64,000 nucleotides of DNA from Pseudomonas sp. CROZ-RG-20F-R04-15 (GTDB lineage: Bacteria > Pseudomonadota > Gammaproteobacteria > Pseudomonadales > Pseudomonadaceae): contig NZ_JAKNQL010000011.1 in assembly GCF_022662375.1 (NCBI RefSeq), forward strand, positions 62,001 through 126,000. The letters are read 5' to 3'. The number at the start of each line of letters is the position of its first letter. The stretch's first letter is position 1. Shown one piece after another: positions 8,137 to 16,859 of the stretch. The notes under the pieces are model-generated. The model did no database searches and was not told the DNA's origin. It saw only the letters and a list, made by a program, of their open reading frames with translations. The position numbers and the translations under genes were made by a program.

Positions 8137-9324
8137 ATGTCTGCGCAGCAACAGCCACCGCAAAGCTCCATGGCGATCACCCTGCAGATCGTCTCCATCG
8201 TTTTCTATACCTTTATTGCCTTCCTCTGTATCGGTCTGCCAATCGCGGTGTTGCCCGGTTACGTGCATGAGCAGCTTGGTTTCAGCGCGGTCGTTGCCGG
8301 GCTGGTGATTGGCTCGCAGTATCTGGCCACCCTGCTCAGCCGGCCAATGGCCGGGCGCATGTCGGATACGGTCGGAACCAAGCGGGCGATCATTTATGGC
8401 TTGTGGGGTATTGTCCTCAGCGGCTTGCTGACGCTGCTTTCCACGCTGTTGCAGAGTTTCCCGCTGGCCAGCCTGATCATTCTGATTATCGGCCGTTTGC
8501 TGCTCGGCATCGCGCAGGGTTTGATCGGCGTCGGCACGATCAGTTGGTGCATGGGCCAGGTCGGTGTCGAACACACGGCGAAATCCATCGGCTGGAACGG
8601 CATCGCTTCCTATGGTGCGATTGCGATTGGTGCGCCACTGGGCGTGGTGATGGTCGCCGATTACGGTTTCACCAGCCTCGGCATCGCGTTGGCGGTACTG
8701 GCGGCCAGCGCACTGCTGCTGATCCGCAACAAACCGTCGGTGCCGGTGATCCGTGGCGAACGCCTGCCATTCTGGGCAGTGTTCGGGCGGATTGCCCCGT
8801 ACGGCGCCAGCCTGACCCTGGCCTCGATCGGTTACGGCACGCTGACCACGTTTATCACCCTGTATTACCTCAACCGTGGCTGGACCGGCGCGGCGTATTG
8901 CCTGACGGTGTTTGGCGTGTGTTTCATTCTGTCGCGGCTGCTGTTTATTTCGGCGATCAGTCGCTTTGGTGGCTTCAAATCGGCGATCGCCTGCATGACC
9001 ATCGAAACCGTCGGGCTGGTGATGTTGTGGCTGGCGCCCTCCACCGCATTCGCGTTGATCGGCGCAGGACTGGCGGGGTTTGGCCTGTCGCTGGTGTACC
9101 CGGCGCTGGGCGTCGAAGCGATCAAACAGGTGCCCAGCTCCAGCCGAGGATCCGGTTTGGGCGCGTATGCAGTGTTCTTCGATCTGGCGCTGGCGATTGC
9201 CGGGCCGTTGATGGGCGCGGTGGCGTTGAATCTGGGATATTCGTGGATATTCTTCTGTGCGGCGCTGTTGTCGGTGATTGGGTTGGGGCTGACGTTGCTG
9301 CTCCAGCGCCGGGCGATTTCCTGA
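8137..9324 (+). CDS. MFS transporter, YhhS/YfcJ-like
   Basis: A 395-aa inner-membrane protein with about 12 hydrophobic helices and the major facilitator loop 2-3 motif GRMSDTVGTKRAI (residues 75-87). The pattern fits the UPF0226 family of MFS drug or metabolite exporters (E. coli YhhS, YfcJ). Substrate is unknown. The ATG at 8137 is taken as start; the region just upstream has only a weak GAACGAG site. A REP pair follows the stop directly, and the tandem REP array ends about 110 bases upstream, so the gene is probably monocistronic. Confidence 0.85.
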   Translation: MSAQQQPPQSSMAITLQIVSIVFYTFIAFLCIGLPIAVLPGYVHEQLGFSAVVAGLVIGSQYLATLLSRPMAGRMSDTVGTKRAIIYGLWGIVLSGLLTLLSTLLQSFPLASLIILIIGRLLLGIAQGLIGVGTISWCMGQVGVEHTAKSIGWNGIASYGAIAIGAPLGVVMVADYGFTSLGIALAVLAASALLLIRNKPSVPVIRGERLPFWAVFGRIAPYGASLTLASIGYGTLTTFITLYYLNRGWTGAAYCLTVFGVCFILSRLLFISAISRFGGFKSAIACMTIETVGLVMLWLAPSTAFALIGAGLAGFGLSLVYPALGVEAIKQVPSSSRGSGLGAYAVFFDLALAIAGPLMGAVALNLGYSWIFFCAALLSVIGLGLTLLLQRRAIS

Positions 9325-9343
9325 ATCATCGACGCAAAACCAA

Positions 9344-9433
9344 TGTGGGAGCGAGCTTGCTCGCGAAGGCGGTGAATCAGTCAGCACATGTATTGACTGA
9401 CACTACGCTTTCGCGAGCAAGCTCGCTCCCACA
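9344..9433. repeat. REP inverted pair
   Basis: TGTGGGAGCGAGCTTGCTCGCGAAGG and CTTTCGCGAGCAAGCTCGCTCCCACA in inverted orientation, between the convergent MFS and hydrolase genes. Confidence 0.9.
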
Positions 9434-9449
9434 GTGGTTCTGTGGCTGA

Positions 9450-10487
9450 CTATTGATCTGCGGTTTGCATGCCGGCCCGGGTCGGCTTGCCCAGCGTGTG
9501 CGAGAAGAAACGCCCGGCTTCAGAGATCAGGTTGCGATGGATATCCTCGCGATCCACGCCATCAGCATCGGTACACAACGCCGGCATGGCGCGAATCTGC
9601 TCTTCATTACACGGCGCCATGAAGACGAAGTGCCCCGCCCCGGCCAGTAATTTGAAATCCGGCGCTGTCGGCAGTTTGCGCGCCAGCGCTGCCGCGTTCT
9701 TGTCGAAGGCCACCAGTTTGTCGCCATCGCCGCTGTAGAGCAGCACCGGCACATGCACATCGGCCAGAGTGTGCCGGCCGAACTTCAGGCTTAGCGGCGC
9801 CATCAACAGCAAGGCATGAACGCGCGGATCGGCCACCGGTTGCAGGTCATCGCGATCGACGATCAGTTCACCCTGCGTATTACAGGCATCACGATCATCC
9901 GGACGTTCCTGGCAGTAACGCCGCAGACGATCCAGATCCGGTTGCGCCCCGGACAGGATCAACGCCGTTTCGCCGCCCGCCGAATAACCGATCACCCCGA
10001 CCTGATCGGCATTGACGTACGGCGCGAGCATGCGGTCGCCAAGGGTCGCGGTAATCGCTTCGGAAATCTGGATCGGCCGCCCGTACAGGTTGCTCAGGGT
10101 GCCGAGTCGGCTGTGGTCTTTGGAGTTGTCACCGGGATGGATCACCGCCACCACGACAAAACCTTTGCGTGCCAGCGACGTGGCGAGGTCGTGCAAGGCC
10201 AGCGGCGTGCCAGTGTTGCCATGCGAGAGCATCAACATCGGAAAGCGGCCGATGGCGACTTTGGTGTCTTCGCCGGCCTCGACCGAGTAGCCCTCGAGCA
10301 GGCTCATGTGTTCGCGGTCGCTGGAGGGATAGAACGCGATGGCGCGCATCGGTTGCAGATCCAAGGGGTCGAGGAAGGTCATCTCGTGATAACCGACGCT
10401 CCACACAGGGTGTCGCCCAGGCGCAGCATGCACTGTGTTAAGGCTGCCAAGCAGGCAAATCAGTAACGTTGCACAAAGACGCATCAT
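9450..10487 (-). CDS. Alpha/beta hydrolase, secreted, dienelactone/PAF-acetylhydrolase-like
   Basis: A 345-aa exported hydrolase. Signal peptide at residues 1-21 (MMRLCATLLICLLGSLNTVHA). The fold shows the oxyanion region MLSHGNTG, the nucleophile elbow GYSAGGE (Ser near residue 170), an aspartate in LLYSGDGDKLV and a His in GAGHFVFM, a complete Ser-Asp-His set. It resembles predicted dienelactone hydrolases and platelet-activating factor acetylhydrolase-like esterases; the natural ester is unknown. Two ATGs stand in tandem at 10487 and 10484; an extension to 10586 would place about 33 charged residues before the signal peptide and is rejected. Confidence 0.8.
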   Translation of the reverse strand: MMRLCATLLICLLGSLNTVHAAPGRHPVWSVGYHEMTFLDPLDLQPMRAIAFYPSSDREHMSLLEGYSVEAGEDTKVAIGRFPMLMLSHGNTGTPLALHDLATSLARKGFVVVAVIHPGDNSKDHSRLGTLSNLYGRPIQISEAITATLGDRMLAPYVNADQVGVIGYSAGGETALILSGAQPDLDRLRRYCQERPDDRDACNTQGELIVDRDDLQPVADPRVHALLLMAPLSLKFGRHTLADVHVPVLLYSGDGDKLVAFDKNAAALARKLPTAPDFKLLAGAGHFVFMAPCNEEQIRAMPALCTDADGVDREDIHRNLISEAGRFFSHTLGKPTRAGMQTADQ

Positions 10488-10634
10488 GGGATGCCCCACC
10501 CTGTTGTTACTCAATCGAAAGATCCGTTGCGTGGCGGGCCAGAAACCCCGGGAATCGGTGCTTCGGTACGACATGCATTCAGACACTGATTGTTCGACTG
10601 CATAACCCGGGCCAGATTATGTAACAGTCAGAAA

Positions 10635-10685
10635 CAAAAAACTCCGTATTCGCCCCTTGCGGAACCAGAATACAGAGTTTTTTGG
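10635..10685 (-). terminator. Bidirectional terminator downstream of azoR
   Basis: AAAAAACTCcGTATTC-loop-GAATACaGAGTTTTTT, stem of about 15 bp with A-run on one side and T-run on the other, after the azoR stop on the minus strand. Confidence 0.8.
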
Positions 10686-10721
10686 GTGTTACCTGAACAT
10701 CAGCTGTTCTTTACGCAAGCC

Positions 10722-11333
10722 TTACGCTGCGGCGAACAGTTGCTCGCTGATTTTTGCCTGGGCAGCGGTCATGGCGTTGTTGCGCACTTCTTCGCCATAC
10801 GCCAGGCCTTCGGCACGGACGATTTCGATGTCGGTGATGCCGAGGAAGCCCAGTACCAGCTTCAGGTATTCTTCGTGAGCGATGCCGCTGGCCTGACCGG
10901 CGTGGATGCCACCCGAGGTGGAAACGATCACCACTTTCTTGCCACCGCACAGGCCTTCAGGGCCGGCTTCGGTGTAACGGAAGGTCTGACCGGCAACTGC
11001 AACGCGATCGATCCACGCTTTGAGTTGGGTCGGTACAGTGAAGTTGTACATCGGTGCGGCGATCACCACGGCGTCGGCAGCGATGAACTCGGCCAAAGTC
11101 GAAGCGCTCAGATCGGCTTCGTGCTGTTGTGCGGCATTGCGCAGTTCAGCGGTGGTGCCAGCGGCGACCAGCGTGGTCGACGAGAAGTGGCTGATGGCAT
11201 CGGCGGCCAGGTCACGGTAGGTCACCACGGCGCTTGGCTCGGCGGCCTGCCAGGCTTTGACGACTTCGCTGCTCAACTGACGGGAAGCCGAGTTGTCGCC
11301 CAGAATGCTCGAATCGATATGCAGCAGTTTCAT
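10722..11333 (-). CDS. azoR: FMN-dependent NADH-azoreductase
   Basis: A 203-aa flavodoxin-fold enzyme that reduces azo dyes and quinones with NADH. Hallmarks: N-terminal KLLHIDSSILGDNSASRQLS for the FMN phosphate, the isoalloxazine loop PMYNFTVPTQLKAWIDRV, and STSGGIH. The ATG at 11333 follows AGGAGATTCCAC. It is divergent from a LysR gene 127 bases away, the usual sign that the LysR protein controls it. Pseudomonads carry several AzoR paralogues; which one this is cannot be told here. Confidence 0.93.
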   Translation of the reverse strand: MKLLHIDSSILGDNSASRQLSSEVVKAWQAAEPSAVVTYRDLAADAISHFSSTTLVAAGTTAELRNAAQQHEADLSASTLAEFIAADAVVIAAPMYNFTVPTQLKAWIDRVAVAGQTFRYTEAGPEGLCGGKKVVIVSTSGGIHAGQASGIAHEEYLKLVLGFLGITDIEIVRAEGLAYGEEVRNNAMTAAQAKISEQLFAAA

Positions 11334-11460
11334 GTGGAATCTCCTGGAAGGAATCGCCAGTGGCGACGGAATGGAGACAATCCTACGCAAGAAACCAATG
11401 GATGATTAGCCGCCTGAAATGCGATAGTTTGTCCCACTGATAGAACAGTTGGATTTCCCT

Positions 11461-12369
11461 ATGCAAGACCTCAACGATCTCTACTATTTCGCCAAAGTCG
11501 TCGAGGCCGGCGGTTTTGCCGCGGCCGGGCGTTTGCTGGGCATTCCCAAGTCACGGCTGTCACGACGGATCGCCGAACTGGAAGAGCGTCTTGGCGCGCG
11601 TTTGCTGCAACGCACCACCCGGCAACTCAACCTCACAGCGGTGGGAGAACGTTATCTGCGTCATTGTCAGGCGATGTTGCTCGAGGCGGAGATGGCCGAT
11701 GAAGCGGTGGCGAGCATGTCCAGCGAGCCGCGTGGCCGACTGCGGGTCTCCTGCCCCACCGGTCTGGCGCGGGAAATGTTGCCGTGGGTCATCAGCGAAT
11801 TCCTTGGCAAATTTCCTCAGGTGCAACTGGAAGTCGTCTTGCTCAATCGCCGGGTCGATCTGGTCGGCGAAGGCTTTGATGTGGCGCTGCGTGTGCGTGA
11901 ACACGGTGACGAAGATCCGTTGCTGGTGACGCGGCGCTTGCGTCAGGCGCAAATGGTCGTGGTCGCCAGTCCGGATTTTGTACAGGGCCAGTCGATCAAC
12001 CATCCGCAAGACCTGAAAAATCTGCCGGTGCTCGGCGCGCTGGAGGCTGATCGCATGGTGCATGTGCGCTTGCTTGATCAACAGGGTGAAAGCTTCGAGT
12101 TGAACATGGAAGCGCGCCTGGGCATCGATGACTTTATTGTGCGCAAAGCCTGCGTGCTGGCCGGTCAGGGTTTTACCTTGCTGCCGATGATGTACTGCGA
12201 AGAAGAACTGAGAAACGGCACGCTGGTGCAATTGCTGCCAGAGTGGTCGCTGCCTGGCGGCTGGCTGCAAGCGGTGTATCCGCATCGGCGCGGGGTGATG
12301 CCGGCGGTGCGTGCCTGGATCGATCATCTGGTCGAGTCGTTCAATGCCTGTGGGGAGCGGTTGTTATGA
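11461..12369 (+). CDS. LysR-family transcriptional regulator (azoR-adjacent)
   Basis: A 302-aa LysR protein. Residues 1-60 are the winged helix-turn-helix (FAAAGRLLGIPKSRLSRRIAELE), residues 90-295 the periplasmic-binding-like effector domain. It falls in the large group of LysR proteins that sit next to oxidoreductase genes (AaeR/PA0477-like). It is divergent from azoR and so probably regulates it in response to an aromatic or quinone signal, by inference. The ATG at 11461 is chosen over a TTG at 11449. Its stop overlaps the start of the next gene by four bases (ATGA). Confidence 0.9.
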   Translation: MQDLNDLYYFAKVVEAGGFAAAGRLLGIPKSRLSRRIAELEERLGARLLQRTTRQLNLTAVGERYLRHCQAMLLEAEMADEAVASMSSEPRGRLRVSCPTGLAREMLPWVISEFLGKFPQVQLEVVLLNRRVDLVGEGFDVALRVREHGDEDPLLVTRRLRQAQMVVVASPDFVQGQSINHPQDLKNLPVLGALEADRMVHVRLLDQQGESFELNMEARLGIDDFIVRKACVLAGQGFTLLPMMYCEEELRNGTLVQLLPEWSLPGGWLQAVYPHRRGVMPAVRAWIDHLVESFNACGERLL

Positions 12370-12725
12370 GCAAGGGAAAGATGAACGAAGCCGACGTCGC
12401 GGCGTTCTGCCTGGAACTGCCGGGCGCTCGGGAAGATTACAAATGGGGCGGCGTGCGGGTGTTCTCGATTGCCGGCAACAAGATGTTTGCCTTGCAGGGG
12501 CTGCGCGGCGATTCGCTGGCGTTCAAGGTCGACAAGGATCTGTTTCTCGGCCATTGCGACCGTCCGGGGATTCACCCGGCGCCGTATCTGGCGCGGGCGC
12601 AGTGGATCATCATGCACCCGCCCTACCCGTTGGGTGCTGAGGAATTGCGTGGGCTGCTGCAACGTTCGCATCAACTGGTGGTGAGCAAGCTACCAAAGAA
12701 AACCCAAATCGGTTTATTGCTGTAA
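12366..12725 (+). CDS. MmcQ/YjbR family protein
   Basis: A 119-aa protein of the MmcQ/YjbR family, with the marker segments FCLELPGAREDYKWGG near the N terminus and FSIAGNKMFAL, FKVDKDLF, PAPYLARAQWI along the domain. The fold is a double-wing resembling DNA-binding CyaY-like proteins, but the role is not settled. The ATG overlaps the LysR stop (ATGA), so the two are translated from one message. Confidence 0.85.
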   Translation: MSKGKMNEADVAAFCLELPGAREDYKWGGVRVFSIAGNKMFALQGLRGDSLAFKVDKDLFLGHCDRPGIHPAPYLARAQWIIMHPPYPLGAEELRGLLQRSHQLVVSKLPKKTQIGLLL

Positions 12726-12734
12726 ACCAGATCC

Positions 12735-12825
12735 CTGTAGGAGTGAGCCTGCTCGCGATAGCGGTGGATCAGTTAATGAGAGGTCGACTGACACTCCGCT
12801 ATCGCGAGCAGGCTCACTCCTACAA
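12735..12825. repeat. REP inverted pair, GAGTGAGCCTGCTCGCGATAG variant
   Basis: CTGTAGGAGTGAGCCTGCTCGCGATAGCGG and its inverted partner CCGCTATCGCGAGCAGGCTCACTCCTACA. This is the 'GTAGGAGTGAGC...GATAGCGG' subtype, differing at several positions from the GTGGGAGCGAGC subtype in the rest of the window. It separates convergent genes. Confidence 0.9.
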
Positions 12826-12842
12826 AGGGAGTTGTGGCGTAT

Positions 12843-13274
12843 TCAAAATAGCGCCAGCAAGTTGGAGCCAAGAAACAGCTGGTCGATCCAGAACACCTGA
12901 TGCAGCAGCACAATCACCCAGAACAGAATCTGGAACGACACCTTGCGTGTCTTGTGCCGGAACACCTGCTGGGCGATCAACGCGCCCGGCCAGCCGCCGG
13001 CCAGTTCCACGGCATGCAGGATGTTCTCCGGGGTGCGCCAGGCATCAGCGCGCGCCTTGCGCTTGTCGGCCCAGTACATGAAGAACGCCAGCACGCTGAC
13101 AACCCCATAGGCTGCCAACGGCACCCGCGAAATCCCGCGCAGCCACATCGACACAGAACCGAACAACGGCAGCGCGCAGACGACCAGCAGAACCACCAGT
13201 TTCAACTTCAGATGCTGGATGTTGTTGCCACCGGAAGGTCTTCCTTCCGGCCGGCGTGCGCGGGAATCACTCAT
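12843..13274 (-). CDS. DUF1294 domain membrane protein
   Basis: A 143-aa inner-membrane protein. After a polar N terminus (residues 1-22) come a hydrophobic segment LKLVVLLVVCALPLFG, a second (AAYGVVSVLAFFMYWADKRKA) and a C-terminal one (ILFWVIVLLHQVFWI). The block ADKRKARADAWRTPENILHAVELAGGWPGALI, split over residues 70-103, is diagnostic of DUF1294. Some family members have a cold-shock domain in front; this one does not. The ATG overlaps the uppP stop by four bases, so it is the second gene of a uppP operon. Function unknown. Confidence 0.85.
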   Translation of the reverse strand: MSDSRARRPEGRPSGGNNIQHLKLKLVVLLVVCALPLFGSVSMWLRGISRVPLAAYGVVSVLAFFMYWADKRKARADAWRTPENILHAVELAGGWPGALIAQQVFRHKTRKVSFQILFWVIVLLHQVFWIDQLFLGSNLLALF

Positions 13275-14101
13275 GGCTTGGCCGCCGCCCAATCGATCCA
13301 GCCAAACTGCCACGTCGCCAGAATGACCAGACCAAACACGATCCGATACCAGGCGAACGCCGCATAGCTGTGGCTGGCGATGAACTTGAGCAAGCCACGC
13401 ACGGCAATCATGGCGAAGATGAACGCGGTGACAAAACCGATGGCAAACACCGGAAAGTCCGCCGGCACAAACAGGTGGCGATACTTGTAGCCCGAGTAGA
13501 CCGCCGCACCGACCATGGTTGGCATGGCAAGAAAGAACGAGAACTCGGTGGCGGTCTTGCGCGACAGGCCGAACAGCAGGCCGCCGATAATCGTCGAGCC
13601 GGAACGCGAGGTGCCGGGAATCATCGCCAGACACTGGGCGAAGCCAACTTTCAGGGCATCTTTCCAGGTGATCTCATCGACCGTTTCGGCGTGCACTTCA
13701 TGCTGACGCTTTTCCGCCCACAACATAATGATGCCGCCCACGACCAGCGCGGTCGCGACGGTAATCGGGTTGAACAGGTATTCATGGATCAGGTCGGCAA
13801 AGATCACCCCCAACACCACGGCGGGCAGGAAAGCGATCAGCAGATTGGCGGTAAAACGCCGTGCGCTCGGCTGGGTCGGCAAACCGATGACCACGTCGAG
13901 AATCTTGCGCCGAAACTCCCAGACCACCGCGAGGATCGCGCCGAGCTGGATGATGATATTGAATGCCATGGCCCGTTCGCCGCCGAAGTTCAGCAAGTCG
14001 GCAACGATGATCTGGTGTCCGGTACTGGAAATGGGCAAAAACTCCGTGAGCCCTTCTACAACTCCTAGTATCAGTGCCTGCAAGGCCGTCCAAAGATCCA
14101 T
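13271..14101 (-). CDS. uppP: Undecaprenyl-diphosphate phosphatase UppP (BacA)
   Basis: A 276-aa polytopic membrane enzyme that dephosphorylates undecaprenyl diphosphate to recycle the cell-wall lipid carrier and gives bacitracin resistance. Family motifs are intact: GVVEGLTEFLPISSTGH near the N terminus and MIPGTSRSGSTI in the middle, which carry the catalytic Glu, His, Ser and Arg. About eight hydrophobic segments are visible. The ATG at 14101 is preceded by an in-frame TTG that adds one residue. It overlaps the downstream DUF1294 gene. Confidence 0.95.
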   Translation of the reverse strand: MDLWTALQALILGVVEGLTEFLPISSTGHQIIVADLLNFGGERAMAFNIIIQLGAILAVVWEFRRKILDVVIGLPTQPSARRFTANLLIAFLPAVVLGVIFADLIHEYLFNPITVATALVVGGIIMLWAEKRQHEVHAETVDEITWKDALKVGFAQCLAMIPGTSRSGSTIIGGLLFGLSRKTATEFSFFLAMPTMVGAAVYSGYKYRHLFVPADFPVFAIGFVTAFIFAMIAVRGLLKFIASHSYAAFAWYRIVFGLVILATWQFGWIDWAAAKP

Positions 14102-14251
14102 CAATCCCCCAAAGAGCGATGCGCGTCGGCATGCCCCGATAGTATTTTTTTACGTTCACTGCGATCAGCGTAGCTGGTTATGGCTGTACCGATTCCGCAC
14201 GCACAGGATCCACACGAAACGGTCAAAATTCCGTGAAATTTCAATTTGGAT

Positions 14252-14278
14252 TCAGGTTTTCACGCGCGGGGCCGAAAT
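14252..14278 (+). promoter_or_regulatory. Sigma-28 (FliA)-like promoter of the chemoreceptor gene
   Basis: TCAGGTTT at 14252-14259, an 11-base spacer, and GCCGAAAT at 14271-14278. Each half matches six of eight bases of the enterobacterial sigma-28 consensus TAAAGTTT-N11-GCCGATAA with exact spacing, 128 bases ahead of the chemoreceptor start. Chemoreceptor genes are usual FliA targets. Confidence 0.5.
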
Positions 14279-14405
14279 CCTAACAGACAAGCCTTAATAG
14301 CGCTGCCGCGTTATACGACTTGGGTCGCGTATGCCTCACCGCGAAATCGTGGTTGGATGCTGGCGGTCGTTTATTACAAGAAAAAGAATCCGGAGTGACA
14401 GCGTT

Positions 14406-16040
14406 ATGAACAGCTTGCGCAGTGTGTCGATCAGCCGACGCTTGTGGCTCATCTTGATTGTGGCGGTGGTCATGTTGCTGACCTTGGGCATGTTGATGCT
14501 CAAGCAGATCCACGACGACCTGTATCACGCCAAGGCCCAGAAAACCCAGCACGTGGTGCAGACGGCCAGTGGCCTGTTGACCTACTACCACGACCTCGAA
14601 ACGGCCGGCACGTTGAGCAAAGACGCGGCGCAGAAACAGGCCCTGACAGCGATTCGCGGCCTGCGCTACGACCAGAGCGATTATTTCTGGATCAACGACC
14701 TCACGCCCGTGATGGTCATGCACCCGACCAACCCGAAACTCGAAGGCCAGAACCTCTCGGCGATCCGCGATCCGGACGGCTTTGCGGTGTTCAACGAAAT
14801 GATTGCCATCGCCAAGGCCAAAGGCGCCGGCATGGTCGACTACCGTTGGCCGAAACCGGGTGCCAGCGAGCCGGTAGCCAAGACCTCCTACGTCAAACTG
14901 TTCGAGCCTTGGGGCTGGGTGCTCGGGTCCGGGGTTTACGTCGATGATGTGCAGGCAGAATTCCAGGGCCAGGTGATCAAAGCGACGGTTATCGGTTTGG
15001 CGATTGCCGTGATCATGGCGTTGCTGGTGATCCTGATCGCGCGCAGCATCGTGCGTCCGCTGCAGGAAACCGTGAACGCCATGGCCAACATCGCCAGCGG
15101 CGAAAGCGACCTGACCCGCAGTCTCGATACCCACGGCAAGGATGAAGTCACCGAACTGGCGCATCACTTCAACGCCTTTACCGCCAAACTGCGGCGGGTG
15201 ATCGGCGATTTGCAGGTGTCGGCCAGCGCTTTGGGGCAATCGTCCAGCGAACTGGGCAACGACGCCACGCAGGCCCAGCAGCGCAGCCAGCAGCAATCGC
15301 AACAGATGGAACTGGTGGCCACCGCGATCAATGAAGTGACCTATGGCGTGCAGGATGTGGCGAAGAACGCCGAGCATGCCGCCGCTGAAATGCGTGATGC
15401 CGAAGCGCAGGCGCAACAGGGCCAGATCAACATCGACGGCAGTTTGCAGCAGATCGACAAACTGTCCGGGACCATCGATCAAGCGGTTGAAGTGATTCGC
15501 ACCCTCGCGGCCGAAAGCACGCAGATCGGCAGCGTACTGGAAGTGATCCGCTCGATTGCCGAGCAGACCAACCTGCTCGCGCTCAACGCCGCGATCGAAG
15601 CGGCGCGGGCCGGTGAGCAAGGTCGCGGGTTTGCCGTAGTGGCGGATGAAGTACGCCTGCTGGCGCAGCGGACGCAGAAGTCGACAGCGGAAATCCAGTC
15701 GATGATCGAGCGCCTGCAGAACCATTCCGAAGCCGCCGTGAAGGTCATCGGCGACAGCAGCAAGGCGTCGCAATTGACCATCGAACAAGCCGGGCTGGCC
15801 GGTGCCAGCCTGAATGCGATTGGCCAGGCACTGCGTAATCTCAATGGCCTGAATGCGTCGATTGCCAGCGCCACGCTGCAACAGGCGCATGTGGTCGAGG
15901 ACATCAATCAGAACGTCACCCAAGCGGCCGGTCTTTCGCACAGCACGGCGATCGCTGCCGAACAGTCGAGTGCGGCCAGCCTGAAACTTGGCCAACTGAG
16001 CGAACAACTCAACGGCCTCCTGCGCCAGTTCCGCGTCTGA
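14406..16040 (+). CDS. Methyl-accepting chemotaxis protein with single Cache sensor domain
   Basis: A 544-aa chemoreceptor. Order: short cytoplasmic N terminus, TM1 at residues 12-32 (LWLILIVAVVMLLTLGML), periplasmic single Cache domain at about 35-185 (YFWINDLTPVMVMHP, GWVLGSGVYVDDV), TM2 at about 190-212, HAMP at 214-266, and the signalling hairpin with its conserved tip LLALNAAIEAARAGEQGRGF at about 390-410. The ligand is not predictable, though Cache_2 sensors often bind small organic acids. Start ATG at 14406 is supported by the topology; upstream extension to 14331 is hydrophilic. A sigma-28-like promoter lies upstream. Confidence 0.93.
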   Translation: MNSLRSVSISRRLWLILIVAVVMLLTLGMLMLKQIHDDLYHAKAQKTQHVVQTASGLLTYYHDLETAGTLSKDAAQKQALTAIRGLRYDQSDYFWINDLTPVMVMHPTNPKLEGQNLSAIRDPDGFAVFNEMIAIAKAKGAGMVDYRWPKPGASEPVAKTSYVKLFEPWGWVLGSGVYVDDVQAEFQGQVIKATVIGLAIAVIMALLVILIARSIVRPLQETVNAMANIASGESDLTRSLDTHGKDEVTELAHHFNAFTAKLRRVIGDLQVSASALGQSSSELGNDATQAQQRSQQQSQQMELVATAINEVTYGVQDVAKNAEHAAAEMRDAEAQAQQGQINIDGSLQQIDKLSGTIDQAVEVIRTLAAESTQIGSVLEVIRSIAEQTNLLALNAAIEAARAGEQGRGFAVVADEVRLLAQRTQKSTAEIQSMIERLQNHSEAAVKVIGDSSKASQLTIEQAGLAGASLNAIGQALRNLNGLNASIASATLQQAHVVEDINQNVTQAAGLSHSTAIAAEQSSAASLKLGQLSEQLNGLLRQFRV

Positions 16041-16063
16041 CCCGTGCAATTCTGGTGAGCCCA

Positions 16064-16240
16064 CCCCTCACCCCAGCCCTCTCCCCGAGGAGAGGGGGCC
16101 GACCGAGGTGTCTCAAGCTATACGTCGACCTGAACAATCGAGTCGATTATGGATTCAACGCAGAAAGATCAGGTCGGCGTATCTCGAACATCCAACTCGG
16201 TCAGTCCCCTCTCCCTCAGGGAGAGGGTTAGGGTGAGGGG
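16064..16240. repeat. Inverted pair of CCCTCTCCC intergenic repeats
   Basis: Left copy 16064-16140 and right copy about 16172-16240. Core: CCCCTCACCCNAGCCCTCTCCC followed by GGGAGAGGGG and CTGACCGAGGTGT, continuing into a TACGTCGACCTGA arm. The two copies face each other and flank a short spacer. The same core occurs at 37952-38173, 51632-51742 and 61963-62066. Confidence 0.85.
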
Positions 16241-16295
16241 TTTGGCCCAATGCAGTACAATCCGCCCCCTCCTCAATTTCCCCCAAGGAATCTAC

Positions 16296-16859
16296 ATGTC
16301 CGGGCTTGAACTGTTTGCCGCCGCCCTCGGTGTGATCGCCGTCTGGCTGACGGTCAAACAGAATCCGTGGTGCTGGCCGATCGGGCTGGTCATGGTGCTG
16401 CTCTATAGCTGGATCTTCTTTGAAGTTAAGCTGTATTCGGACATGTTGCTGCAAGTGATCTACGCCGCATTGCAAGTCTATGGCTGGTGGCAATGGACCC
16501 GCGCCGGGACGATGCATGATGGCCGTGAAGTCACGCGTCTCGATCAGCGCTCGATCCTGCTCGGCCTCGGCGTCGGTGCAGTCGGCAGCGTGTTGCTCGG
16601 TGCGGCCATGGCCCATTGGACCGACGCCGCGCAACCGTGGCTCGATGCGGCGCTCACCGGTTTCAGCCTGGTCGCACAATTGTGGATGGCGCAGAAACGC
16701 CTGCAATGCTGGGCACTGTGGTTTGTGCTCGATGTGATCTTCGTCGGCTTGTTCATCTATAAGGGGCTGTACCTCACCGCTGCGCTGTACGGTCTGTTCA
16801 CCCTGCTGGCCATTCAAGGTTTTCGCGAATGGCGCGCCGATCCGGCGTTGCGCACATGA
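16296..16859 (+). CDS. pnuC: Nicotinamide riboside/mononucleotide transporter PnuC
   Basis: A 187-aa inner-membrane transporter of vitamin B3 nucleosides. Seven short hydrophobic segments and the family motif NPWCWPIGLVMVLLYSWIFFE, with LYSDMLLQVIYAALQVYGWWQW after it (the WxxW-type binding region). The ATG at 16296 has CCAAGGAATCTAC ahead. The last four bases overlap the next gene, which encodes the kinase that would trap the imported nucleoside, so the pair forms one salvage unit. The surrounding repeat pair lies directly upstream. Confidence 0.93.
   Translation: MSGLELFAAALGVIAVWLTVKQNPWCWPIGLVMVLLYSWIFFEVKLYSDMLLQVIYAALQVYGWWQWTRAGTMHDGREVTRLDQRSILLGLGVGAVGSVLLGAAMAHWTDAAQPWLDAALTGFSLVAQLWMAQKRLQCWALWFVLDVIFVGLFIYKGLYLTAALYGLFTLLAIQGFREWRADPALRT

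Noticed and set aside
8089..9387. 432-residue Arg/Gln-rich open frame on the minus strand
   Set aside because: Antisense to the MFS transporter; no plausible start site.
14280..16064. 594-residue open frame on the minus strand
   Set aside because: Antisense to the chemoreceptor gene; composition is a mirror of the coiled-coil coding.
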